Shown here piece by piece: positions 1 to 6,300 of a DNA stretch of 9,068 nt. Location of the stretch: the NCBI GenBank assembly GCA_002686115.1, contig NZAF01000121.1:1-9068 (forward strand), given 5' to 3'. The notes below the pieces were generated by a model. It was not told where the DNA came from. It ran no database searches and saw nothing but the letters and a program-made list of their open reading frames with translations. Every line of letters begins with the position of its first letter. The stretch's first letter is position 1. The DNA is from Halobacteriovorax sp. (GTDB lineage Bacteria; Bdellovibrionota; Bacteriovoracia; Bacteriovoracales; Bacteriovoracaceae). The position numbers and the translations under genes are program-made.

Positions 1-2206
1 CTCTTGAAACAAATGCTTTTGCAGAAAAGACGTGAGAACCATCTTCTAACTCATTAGGAACCTGAAGAGCAAAGTCACCACTACTTCGACTTCTCCAATA
101 TGAAAGACTTTCTGAGCGACAATTTTCACCACTATAAAGACGTACTTCAGTCGTTATATTTTTTGGATTTAAAGTTAATAAGAAAATAGGCTTCTTTGGA
201 TTTGGAGCCGTTGTTGAACGATATACAGGAACCTCTGGAGTAAACTGACTTTCAACTACCTGACCATTTTGAAGTTCATAATTGATAATGTTTGAAAAGC
301 AGATTGTCGATTCTTCTTGTCCGTTTACAGTCGCAAACGCTTTCACTGAAAATGTATGAACTCCATCTGAAAGGTCATCACTCGGAGACAATGGGAACTG
401 GCTAGCATGTAGCCCTCTCCAATAACCAACATTTGCTGTATTACTACAACTATTTCCACTATAAAGCTTAAGTTCTGTGGTCACCCCTTGAGGGTTTAGT
501 GTAAACACAAAAGTTGGTTTCCTAGGAGTTGAAGCGATAGTTTCTACAAATTGTGGATCATTAAGACTATAATCATCTCCACCAGGAGAAGATACTAACT
601 GACAAGATAGACCGTCTGTAGAGATTTCATAATTATCTTCACAAGAAACAACTTGGCATGCTTCTGGCTCTGTCCAAGACCCACCATTACATGTTCTCTC
701 TTTCTGTCCTACACCATGGTCAATACTACAAGAAATAGTAGATTCACCAGCGCAAGTCTTTGGTACACATTCTCCACCACTTATTTCGTGTGAAGCCTGG
801 CAAGAGACGGCCAAACAAGAAGATACATTTACCCAATTTCCTTGATTACAAACTCTTTGAATTTTTCCAACTCCATATGGAATTGAGCAACTAATTTCGG
901 ACTCTCCATCACAAGTTTTTTCAACACATTCTCCGGCCAAATTCTTTTCATAACCTTCATCACAAAGAACTGTTTCACAGGGTGAATCAATAACCCAATC
1001 ACCTTTAACACATTTTCTTCTCTGCTTTCCTTGCCCGTCTTCAATTTGACAAGAAACCACATATTCACCGACACAAGTTTTTTCAACACAAGTGTTTGCC
1101 GTTAAACGGTAGCCTGATTCACATGTGTTTAGCTGACATCCACCATATAGTTGCCAATTACCATCTACGCATCTTCTATTTTGTACGCCTGAACCAAACC
1201 CTACTGTGCAAGCGACTTGGGAAGGTCCTTCACATGTCTTCTTTTGACACTGACCATTGACTGGTTCATACCCTCGGGCACAAGAAACTAACTGGCAAGC
1301 TCCATATGATGTCCATGCACCATTGATGCAAGTACGAGTCTTTTTTCCAAGACCATTTTCCATGACACACATATCTTCAGAGTTTCCAACACATGTTGGA
1401 GCAACACATCGGCCATTAATTAAACGATCAGGTTCATTACATGAAATAAGCTCACATCTTCCAATTGAAGGCATACCATCAATACATGAAACCTCTCTTT
1501 CTCCATTTCCTCCAGCAACTTGGCAAGAACGATTGATGGAGCTGAAGTCACAAGTCTTTTCTTCTGTCACTTGCTCTCTTTCCATCATTGTTTCAAAAGA
1601 CTCTCTCTGTTTTTTTGAAAGCTGCTGCACACTAGTCAAACCATTTTCAACTAGTACGTCCTTAATCGTTCTTATCATTGAATCAAGATTGATTTCTGCT
1701 TTTTGAGTAGAGTTTTCATTTACAAGTTGATCTTTATCATTAAGCTCTCTTTCAAACATGCCTACAAATTTTCTAATCTGTCCGCGGTTGTTTTGTACTC
1801 TCGTCTCGAGAATTTTCCCTTCATAGATACTTGGAAATTTTGAAAACTCAAAATCAAACTCTTGATTCATATCGACAGATGCTTCACATATCTTTGTACG
1901 ATTCTTATTTACATCTAAAACAAAGAGATAAGCGCATTGATTTGTTCTACATCTAGAAATACAGTGTTCACTGTTAGCAAGGGCCTTAGAAAAGAATAAT
2001 GATAGAAATGAAACTCTACCTTTTATACTAAAGCTTCCAGATGAGTCTTGATTTGACTCTTGTTCATTCTTTTGATTATTATTTCTATCTTCAATCGATT
2101 CATCTGTTGAATTTGTTCCCGCAGGAGATGTGGAGCGTTTATTTGTTGCAGGCTGACAGCCTACAAAAACAAAAAGTGTAATTAATGAAATGATCAAACG
2201 ATTCAT
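1..2206 (-). CDS. Large modular Cys-rich surface lipoprotein, 3' end outside window
   Basis: The frame is open from the ATG at 2206 to the window edge, giving 735 visible residues and no stop, so the C-terminus is missing. GGAG lies five bases before the ATG. Residues 1-17 form a lipoprotein signal peptide ending F-V-G-C17; Gln follows the Cys, which argues for outer-membrane rather than inner-membrane retention. Residues 18-57 are a polar Ser/Asn/Glu/Gln linker. About 58-150 look beta-rich, with Cys82, Cys86, Cys91 and Cys107, and about 155-215 look helical. Residues 219-537 are six tandem six-cysteine modules. From about 540 come two ~109-residue beta-sandwich-like repeats, the second cut by the edge. 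The role is unknown; architecture suggests a surface adhesin or structural protein, which is inference. The module's G-x-G...R-x-C...G-x-W pattern weakly recalls thrombospondin-1 or sushi domains, but I cannot assign it to either. Confidence 0.88.
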   Translation of the reverse strand, partial: MNRLIISLITLFVFVGCQPATNKRSTSPAGTNSTDESIEDRNNNQKNEQESNQDSSGSFSIKGRVSFLSLFFSKALANSEHCISRCRTNQCAYLFVLDVNKNRTKICEASVDMNQEFDFEFSKFPSIYEGKILETRVQNNRGQIRKFVGMFERELNDKDQLVNENSTQKAEINLDSMIRTIKDVLVENGLTSVQQLSKKQRESFETMMEREQVTEEKTCDFSSINRSCQVAGGNGEREVSCIDGMPSIGRCELISCNEPDRLINGRCVAPTCVGNSEDMCVMENGLGKKTRTCINGAWTSYGACQLVSCARGYEPVNGQCQKKTCEGPSQVACTVGFGSGVQNRRCVDGNWQLYGGCQLNTCESGYRLTANTCVEKTCVGEYVVSCQIEDGQGKQRRKCVKGDWVIDSPCETVLCDEGYEKNLAGECVEKTCDGESEISCSIPYGVGKIQRVCNQGNWVNVSSCLAVSCQASHEISGGECVPKTCAGESTISCSIDHGVGQKERTCNGGSWTEPEACQVVSCEDNYEISTDGLSCQLVSSPGGDDYSLNDPQFVETIASTPRKPTFVFTLNPQGVTTELKLYSGNSCSNTANVGYWRGLHASQFPLSPSDDLSDGVHTFSVKAFATVNGQEESTICFSNIINYELQNGQVVESQFTPEVPVYRSTTAPNPKKPIFLLTLNPKNITTEVRLYSGENCRSESLSYWRSRSSGDFALQVPNELEDGSHVFSAKAFVSR
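2..590 (-). repeat. Two ~109-residue Ig-like repeats in the lipoprotein (second incomplete)
   Basis: Two related segments follow the Cys modules. The matching T-L-N-P motifs start at residues 569 and 678, giving a 109-residue spacing. Each repeat has a K-P-x-F hydrophobic strand before that motif, T-T-E-(L/V)-(K/R)-L-Y-S-G after it, then a Cys and a Y-W-R, and near its end a D-G-x-H-x-F-S-x-K-A-F strand. The alternating hydrophobic pattern and length fit an Ig-like or FN3-like beta-sandwich, but no family is recognised. More copies may follow beyond the window. Confidence 0.75.
599..1552 (-). repeat. Six tandem 53-54-residue six-cysteine modules in the lipoprotein
   Basis: Modules begin at Cys219, Cys272, Cys325, Cys378, Cys432 and Cys485 (first bases 1552, 1393, 1234, 1075, 913 and 754), so the DNA period is 159-162 bases. 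Consensus spacing is C-x7-C-x12-C-x10-C-x4-C-x10-C-x4, then the next module; module 1 deviates slightly (x8 and x9) and module 4 has one extra residue. Shared positions are G-x-S after the first Cys, G-x-G before the third Cys, a basic residue two before the third Cys, G-x-W after it (absent in module 1), and often G-Y after the fifth Cys. All six modules keep all six cysteines, 36 in total, which suggests three disulfides per module in an oxidising compartment. Confidence 0.9.
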
Positions 2207-2241
2207 AAATACTCCAAACAACAAACTACTCTAATAGTTAA

Positions 2242-2273
2242 ATTATAAGCTCTTATCTGTCTTTTTTAGTCAA
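2242..2273 (-). promoter_or_regulatory. Candidate promoter for the lipoprotein gene
   Basis: Reading the minus strand, TTGACT (2273-2268) is followed by a perfect TATAAT (2247-2242), 36 bases before the ATG. The spacer is 20 bases, longer than the usual 16-18 of a sigma-70 promoter. The -10 element is therefore the stronger part of the call, and the -35 may be coincidental or weak. Confidence 0.4.
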
Positions 2274-2303
2274 ACATTGAGAACTATTTTCTAAATGTCT
2301 GAT

Positions 2304-2314
2304 ATCACAGTGAT
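2304..2314. promoter_or_regulatory. Short inverted repeat in the divergent intergenic region
   Basis: ATCAC-A-GTGAT is an 11-base interrupted palindrome between the divergent lipoprotein gene and the 8-Cys protein gene. It could be an operator acting on one or both genes. Five-base half-sites are short enough to arise by chance in a 174-base AT-rich gap, so this is weak. Confidence 0.2.
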
Positions 2315-2380
2315 CTCCCCCCTAACTGAGTGCCAATTATTATTGTTAAGCTAGTGCTCTAAATTACCGAAAATACATAT

Positions 2381-3202
2381 ATGAAAACATTAAAACTCTT
2401 ATTGCTTATCCTTATCTTTCAAAACTCCTATGCAATTAAGTGCGATAACAAATGTTACGTGCAGATAGCTGTTGAGTTCTTTGATGCAAGACCTATTCAA
2501 AAAGAATTAAAAATTGAATCTGAAATTTATGGGGCGAATTTACTTAATTCTGACTCATATATGAGTTGTGATTTTGAGGCTAATAAAAATGAACAAATTA
2601 AAACTTTTGGTAATATTTTTTTAAACTTAAATAGTTTTGATCAATACAATAATCTCATTGAAAAACACGTTGATCACGAAAACTGTACTATTGAATACAA
2701 ACAAAAACTACCACTACCTGCTCTCCATTTTTTAGAAGACTGCGAGGATTGTTACTCTAAATCAGAGCTTATCAAAGAGTACCTCATGGGGCTTTATGAT
2801 GGACATGAACCTTTCAATATAGATGGAGATAACTTTGATATTCCAAGCACCACACAGCTAAATTACATTTATAACTCTCTGTCAGTTTATTATAACGAGC
2901 GATGTAACTTTTATGATAATACATATAGTGTGCTAATAACTGACACCCCTATTAATGAGGATAACTTTGACTCCTCAAACCTTATTCATCCTGTTCATCT
3001 TGACATCAAAGGCAATAGCTCCACTGTATATTTTTATAAGTACGAATCAGGAAATGACACTATTATCAATATGAATATTGCAAGTAACTTTCAAAAACCT
3101 ACTGGCAGCTCTGTCGAGTCTCAAATGATGAAAGTTTGCCAAGAAAGTACTGAGTATAAAAATAAAAAGCAGACACAACCCCCTAAAAGTACGGACAAAT
3201 AA
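2381..3202 (+). CDS. Secreted 8-cysteine protein of unknown function
   Basis: This 273-residue protein matches no family I know. Residues 1-18 are a Sec signal peptide: Lys2 and Lys5, a Leu/Ile-rich core, then S-Y-A with predicted cleavage after Ala18. There is no lipobox, so the mature ~255-residue protein should be soluble in the periplasm or released. Eight cysteines remain, at 21, 25, 63, 102, 121, 124, 175 and 253, an even number compatible with four disulfides. The chain is acidic and rich in Asn and Tyr, and its last ~20 residues are Lys/Gln/Thr/Pro-rich and probably disordered. No Shine-Dalgarno sequence is visible before the ATG; the upstream bases are simply A/T-rich, so initiation may be weak. 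It is divergent from the Cys-rich lipoprotein, 174 bases away, and both are exported Cys-containing proteins; a functional link is only a suggestion. Confidence 0.8.
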   Translation: MKTLKLLLLILIFQNSYAIKCDNKCYVQIAVEFFDARPIQKELKIESEIYGANLLNSDSYMSCDFEANKNEQIKTFGNIFLNLNSFDQYNNLIEKHVDHENCTIEYKQKLPLPALHFLEDCEDCYSKSELIKEYLMGLYDGHEPFNIDGDNFDIPSTTQLNYIYNSLSVYYNERCNFYDNTYSVLITDTPINEDNFDSSNLIHPVHLDIKGNSSTVYFYKYESGNDTIINMNIASNFQKPTGSSVESQMMKVCQESTEYKNKKQTQPPKSTDK

Positions 3203-3226
3203 ACATAATGACGCTTTATGTTTTTT
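3201..3226 (+). terminator. Likely intrinsic terminator after the 8-Cys protein gene
   Basis: An 8-bp perfect stem (AAACATAA / TTATGTTT) with a 7-base loop overlaps the stop codon of the upstream gene and runs into a T tract at 3221-3226. The stem is A/T-rich apart from one G-C pair, so it is weaker than a typical terminator, but its position between two genes of unrelated function supports the call. Confidence 0.55.
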
Positions 3227-3261
3227 AAGGTAGGATTCCAAAAAGTTCAAATGGGGTTTTT

Positions 3262-3750
3262 GTGCGTTGTCCATCATGTGACTCAGGTAATACTAAAGTT
3301 ATAGACTCGCGTCATCTTTCTGATGGTCATATGATCAGAAGAAGACGTGAATGCCTAACTTGTCTTAAGAGATATACGACATACGAGAAAGTTCAACTCG
3401 AAATGCCTGTTATTGTGAAAAATGACAAAAGACGTGAGCCCTATAACCGTGAAAAGATCCTAAAAGGTGTTAACAAGGCCTGCCAGAAAAGACCAGTTAC
3501 AGCAGCACAGATTAATAAACTTATTGATGATATTGAAAGACATATTAGTGAAAGTTTTCCATATGAAGCGCCTGCAAAACAAATTGGTGAGATTACAATG
3601 TTAAAAATGTATATGCTAGACCCTGTAGCCTATGTTAGGTTTGCTTCTTTTTACTGGAACTTTAAAGACATCAATGGCTTTGTGGATAGTCTCCAAAAAA
3701 GCATTGGAAAAATGGATGAGGAAATAAGAAATGAGCAAACAAGTTTATAA
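3262..3750 (+). CDS. nrdR: Transcriptional repressor NrdR
   Basis: NrdR is the zinc-ribbon, ATP-cone repressor of ribonucleotide reductase genes; it senses ATP/dATP and binds NrdR boxes. The 162-residue length is close to the usual ~150. The N-terminal zinc ribbon is intact: Cys3-x2-Cys6 and Cys31-x2-Cys34, with the V-I-D-S-R signature at 13-17 and a run of Arg at 26-29. The ATP-cone follows from about residue 49, with R-R-E-P-Y-x-R-E-K, A-C-x-K-R-P-V and D-x-V-A-Y-V-R-F-A-S all recognisable. Translation starts at GTG, placing the first Cys at position 3 as in the family; GGGG lies five bases upstream. It overlaps nusB by 20 bases, and nrdR-nusB proximity is common, often with riboflavin genes that are absent here. 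No reductase gene is in the window, so its targets are elsewhere. Confidence 0.96.
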   Translation: MRCPSCDSGNTKVIDSRHLSDGHMIRRRRECLTCLKRYTTYEKVQLEMPVIVKNDKRREPYNREKILKGVNKACQKRPVTAAQINKLIDDIERHISESFPYEAPAKQIGEITMLKMYMLDPVAYVRFASFYWNFKDINGFVDSLQKSIGKMDEEIRNEQTSL

Positions 3751-4201
3751 CGACAAAACACTTGGACGTGTCTACGCATTTAAATTTATCTATCACTTAT
3801 TCTTAAAAGAATTTGCGGCGGACAAAGCAGCTGTTATCGAAGATGAAAAAAAACTTCTTGAACTTATCTCTGAATTTGAAGAAAGTTATATGACTCAAGA
3901 TGATGAACATCTTAATAATACTCTAAACCCAGAAATTCAAAGTTTTGGAAAAACATTGATTAAAGGTTTTTTAAAAGAGCAAGACGGTATTATTGAAAAA
4001 TTAAAACCACTTATTCAAAAGAGAAGTTATGCTTCTGTTGAGCCTATGGAGAGATCACTCCTAGAGCTTGCAGCATTTGAAATATTGATTCTATCAACGC
4101 CTAGAAAAGTAGTTATTAACGAATACTTAAATATTAATAAAGAATATGGTCAAAGTGAGACGACTTCATTTATTAATGGTGTTCTAGACAAATTAGCTTA
4201 G
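3731..4201 (+). CDS. nusB: Transcription antitermination factor NusB
   Basis: NusB is an all-helical RNA-binding protein that pairs with NusE (ribosomal protein S10) on boxA RNA to prevent early termination, chiefly in rRNA operons. The 156-residue product is slightly longer than E. coli NusB (139). The C-terminal half carries the family signature: E-R-S-L-L-x-L-A at 107-114, K-V-V-I-N-E at 126-131, and K-E-Y-G...F-I-N-G-V-L-D-K from 137 to 154. The N-terminal helix (L-G-R-V-Y-A-F-K-F-I-Y) replaces the more basic R-x-x-A-R-x-x-A of many homologues. The ATG lies inside the end of nrdR, with a GAGGA-like site about eight bases before it, so the two are probably translationally coupled. A 133-residue orphan follows after 10 bases. 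Confidence 0.94.
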   Translation: MSKQVYNDKTLGRVYAFKFIYHLFLKEFAADKAAVIEDEKKLLELISEFEESYMTQDDEHLNNTLNPEIQSFGKTLIKGFLKEQDGIIEKLKPLIQKRSYASVEPMERSLLELAAFEILILSTPRKVVINEYLNINKEYGQSETTSFINGVLDKLA

Positions 4202-4211
4202 AGAGTAAACC

Positions 4212-4613
4212 TTGAGTATTAACCAAGAGCTTCTATCTCAAATTAAACCTCATATTAATGGTATTCTTTGGCTTACTTCTAGTCCTTTAAGAGAAGTTAG
4301 TGAGTACCATGAGACACTTGACTACCTTGTCGATGGCAGACTTTATCAATTTTTAAACAAGGTTATGATAAATGATCCTGAATATGACAGTGACTCATTT
4401 AACTACTTCGTTTCACAAAGCTTTGGCTCTCCTTTCTTTCTTATTCATAAAAAGGGAACCATAGACACTAAAAAAGATCTCACTCAAATAAAGAATCTTC
4501 TTCAGTCTAATAGTGAAGAGGAAGAATTAACTCTTATGATCATTAGTGCCTCTGGAGTGAATTTCACAAAGGACTTAAAGAAATTAGGTATTGAAGCGAT
4601 TACTTTCACTTAA
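4212..4613 (+). CDS. Conserved-looking orphan protein downstream of nusB
   Basis: The 133-residue product is not recognised. It starts at TTG, 10 bases after the nusB stop, with GAGAG at 4201-4205 as a plausible ribosome site. No in-frame ATG lies near the 5' end (the next Met is residue 52), so TTG is the likely start. There is no signal peptide or membrane segment, so it should be cytosolic. A W-L-T-S-S-P-L-R segment sits at 20-27, a hydrophobic S-P-F-F-L-I-H at 73-79, and an acidic E-E-E-E-L-T-L-M-I-I strand at 102-111, which suggests a small alpha/beta fold. Its position as the last gene after nrdR-nusB suggests cotranscription but gives no function. The stop overlaps that of the convergent methyltransferase gene. 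Confidence 0.75.
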   Translation: MSINQELLSQIKPHINGILWLTSSPLREVSEYHETLDYLVDGRLYQFLNKVMINDPEYDSDSFNYFVSQSFGSPFFLIHKKGTIDTKKDLTQIKNLLQSNSEEEELTLMIISASGVNFTKDLKKLGIEAITFT

Positions 4614-5401
4614 GGAATTGCTGCGATATAGGTAACCCAAGACTCACAGTTCTCTTCGTCTGTTGACGGATAGAAGTTTCCATCTCCAGTACCATCATCT
4701 TCAGTACCTTCCCAATATGTAATCGTTTTAGAGAAACCAGCATCTTCCATAATGTCTTTAATCTCACCAACACTCCACATTCTCCAGTCGTAAGAAAATG
4801 CTCTTTTATACTTTTTTCCATCTTTATGAGTTTTAAAGTGAATATAATACTGAACTTCTTCCGTTAGTGGATTAAACGAATCACAATCCCAAAAATATGA
4901 AAATTTACCATGATCTGTTTCTTCAACTAATTCTTGGCGACATTCATTTCCGCCAAATATATCAACAAAGAATACTCCATCTTTATTAAGGCCTTCTCTA
5001 ACCTTTTTGAAGTAATCAACTAATTGTTTTCTCTTTTTAAAAATAAAGTATGAAAAGTTAAAAGCGACGATAATATCTGCCTTAAATTCATAGTCACTCA
5101 AGACATTACCTTCAATATATTTCATTCTTTCTTTTTCACTCTTATCAAGCTTAGAGTAATGATTTTCCATTCCGTACTTTATAGGTTCTGTATCGAGATC
5201 AATCCCCCATGCAACATGATCACGGCCCTGCTTTACCCAGTCACATGCCATCGCAGCCGTTCCACCGAAATCTTCTCTAAGAGATAATGGTGCCTTATCA
5301 AAAAGTCTTTTATATTCTTTATTTAAGAATTCAATATCTGCTTCATGATTCTGAACTGCTTTTTCATATAGCCTGTATTTTAAATCTACTGGGATACCCA
5401 T
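4610..5401 (-). CDS. Class I SAM-dependent methyltransferase
   Basis: This 263-residue protein should transfer a methyl group from S-adenosylmethionine to an unidentified substrate. It has the Rossmann-type motifs in order: motif I L-R-E-D-F-G-G-T-A at 41-49, the SAM-ribose acidic motif G-I-D-L-D at 66-70, an I-V-A-F-N-F-S-Y-F strand at 111-119, and F-V-D-I-F-G-G at 145-151. The C-terminal third (about 165-260) is rich in aromatic and acidic residues and probably forms the substrate cap. A good AGGA site lies seven bases before the ATG. It is the last gene of the minus-strand operon, 23 bases after the DUF6165-like gene. The E-D-F-G-G-T-A form of motif I is recognisable in a group of uncharacterised methyltransferases, but does not distinguish a small-molecule from a protein or lipid target. 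Confidence 0.85.
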   Translation of the reverse strand: MGIPVDLKYRLYEKAVQNHEADIEFLNKEYKRLFDKAPLSLREDFGGTAAMACDWVKQGRDHVAWGIDLDTEPIKYGMENHYSKLDKSEKERMKYIEGNVLSDYEFKADIIVAFNFSYFIFKKRKQLVDYFKKVREGLNKDGVFFVDIFGGNECRQELVEETDHGKFSYFWDCDSFNPLTEEVQYYIHFKTHKDGKKYKRAFSYDWRMWSVGEIKDIMEDAGFSKTITYWEGTEDDGTGDGNFYPSTDEENCESWVTYIAAIP

Positions 5402-5424
5402 AACACTTTCCTAATTTTTATAAT

Positions 5425-5805
5425 TTAATAGTCCTCGTATGACTTCACTTCTTTGATCCCAGAATTGTACTTCATATTAATTGAATTTTTAACCCTAAAT
5501 CTCTCATCATTTGTCTTATATACAGATCGTGCTAAATCAATAAATTCACCGTCAAATCTCTTTTGTGCTTCGCAATTTCGAATATCGTCCTCAATCACCC
5601 ATAACTTCTCATTAACAGTCTTTAATTCATTAAAATATGACTCAATGCCATCTAGTTTTAGCTTAGTTAAAGTTTCCTTAAGAGCATCAAACTCAGCCTG
5701 GGCCAATAAAACTTTGCTATTATCTTTAATTCTTTCAGTCTTAATCTTTAAGATGGTCATCTTATCAACCAATTCGCCTAAAGAGACCTGACAAAGTATC
5801 TCCAT
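5425..5805 (-). CDS. DUF6165-like protein
   Basis: The 126-residue product fits my recollection of the DUF6165 family in length and in conserved stretches: V-S-L-G-E-L-V-D-K-M-T-I-L at 7-19, L-W-x-I-E-D-D-I-R at 68-76, F-I-D-L-A-R-S-V-Y at 88-96, N-D-E-R at 99-102, and K-S-Y-E-D-Y at the C-terminus. The sequence is strongly helical and charged, without a signal peptide or membrane segment, so it is cytosolic. Family function is unknown; I recall members near lipopolysaccharide and glycosyltransferase genes, which would be compatible with a surface-glycan link but proves nothing here. An AAGGAG site starts directly after the greB stop, seven bases before the ATG, so the two genes are 12 bases apart and surely cotranscribed. 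Confidence 0.82.
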   Translation of the reverse strand: MEILCQVSLGELVDKMTILKIKTERIKDNSKVLLAQAEFDALKETLTKLKLDGIESYFNELKTVNEKLWVIEDDIRNCEAQKRFDGEFIDLARSVYKTNDERFRVKNSINMKYNSGIKEVKSYEDY

Positions 5806-5817
5806 TAACTGGCTCCT

Positions 5818-6300
5818 TCATTCAAAATTAATATCAATATACTCAATCTTTATAACTTCAATTTCTCTTTCTCCATTTGGAGTTTGAAAAGAAGCGATAT
5901 CGCCTTCATTTTTTCCAAGAAGAGACTTTCCAAGTGGAGAGACCCAACTAATGAGACCACTTTTTACATCGCTCTCATCTATTCCAACTATAGAAACGAC
6001 TTTCTCCTCACCCTCTTCTTCTATAGTTACTGTTGCTCCAAATTTTATATTATCTGAACTAACACTTGCTGGTTCAATAACCTCTGCATTTTCAAGCCTC
6101 TTAGAGAGAAAGTTAATCCTCTTATCAATCTCTCTAATTCGCTTTTTTCCATACAGGTAATCTGCATTTTCAGAACGATCCCCAAGTGCCGCCGCCCATT
6201 TCACAACCTCGGTCATCTTCGGACGCTCAAGCTTCACAAGTTCCTCTAATTCACTTGATAGCTTGTTATGACAATGTGGGGTCATATAATTTTTCTTCAC
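5818..6300 (-). CDS. greB: Transcript-cleavage factor, GreB type
   Basis: Gre factors enter the RNA polymerase secondary channel and stimulate cleavage of the RNA 3' end in backtracked complexes. At 160 residues it matches GreB (158 in E. coli) in length. The N-terminal coiled coil contains R-P-K-M-T-E-V-V-K-W-A-A at 26-37 and the tip G-D-R-S-E-N-A-D-Y at 40-48, so the acidic pair Asp41 and Glu44 that holds the catalytic magnesium is present. K-K-R-I-R-E-I-D-K-R follows. The C-terminal FKBP-like domain has S-P-L-G-K-S-L-L-G-K near 121-130 and a T-P-N-G-E turn. The W-A-A-x-L-G-D-R-S form favours GreB over GreA. The GTG start overlaps the phosphatase stop as GTGA; an in-frame ATG five codons later (Met6) is an alternative. 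The usual Gly of the N-terminal T-x-x-G motif is Cys10. Confidence 0.92.
   Translation of the reverse strand: MKKNYMTPHCHNKLSSELEELVKLERPKMTEVVKWAAALGDRSENADYLYGKKRIREIDKRINFLSKRLENAEVIEPASVSSDNIKFGATVTIEEEGEEKVVSIVGIDESDVKSGLISWVSPLGKSLLGKNEGDIASFQTPNGEREIEVIKIEYIDINFE

Noticed and set aside
829..1089. Minus-strand 86-codon open frame
   Set aside because: It lies in another frame within the lipoprotein modules and its repetitive look only mirrors the module periodicity.
599..1552. Regular ~159-base periodicity as a possible CRISPR array
   Set aside because: The period is a protein-coding module of 53 codons; units differ throughout and there are no short identical repeats with unique spacers.
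1257..1706. Plus-strand 149-codon open frame
   Set aside because: It is antisense to the Cys-module region of the lipoprotein, whose minus-strand frame has clear repeated domain structure and no stop over 735 codons.
3047..3277. Minus-strand 76-codon open frame
   Set aside because: It is antisense to the secreted-protein gene and crosses its terminator and the nrdR start, with no family signature.
5453..5791. Plus-strand 112-codon open frame
   Set aside because: It is antisense to the DUF6165-like gene, which has recognisable conserved stretches and a strong ribosome site.
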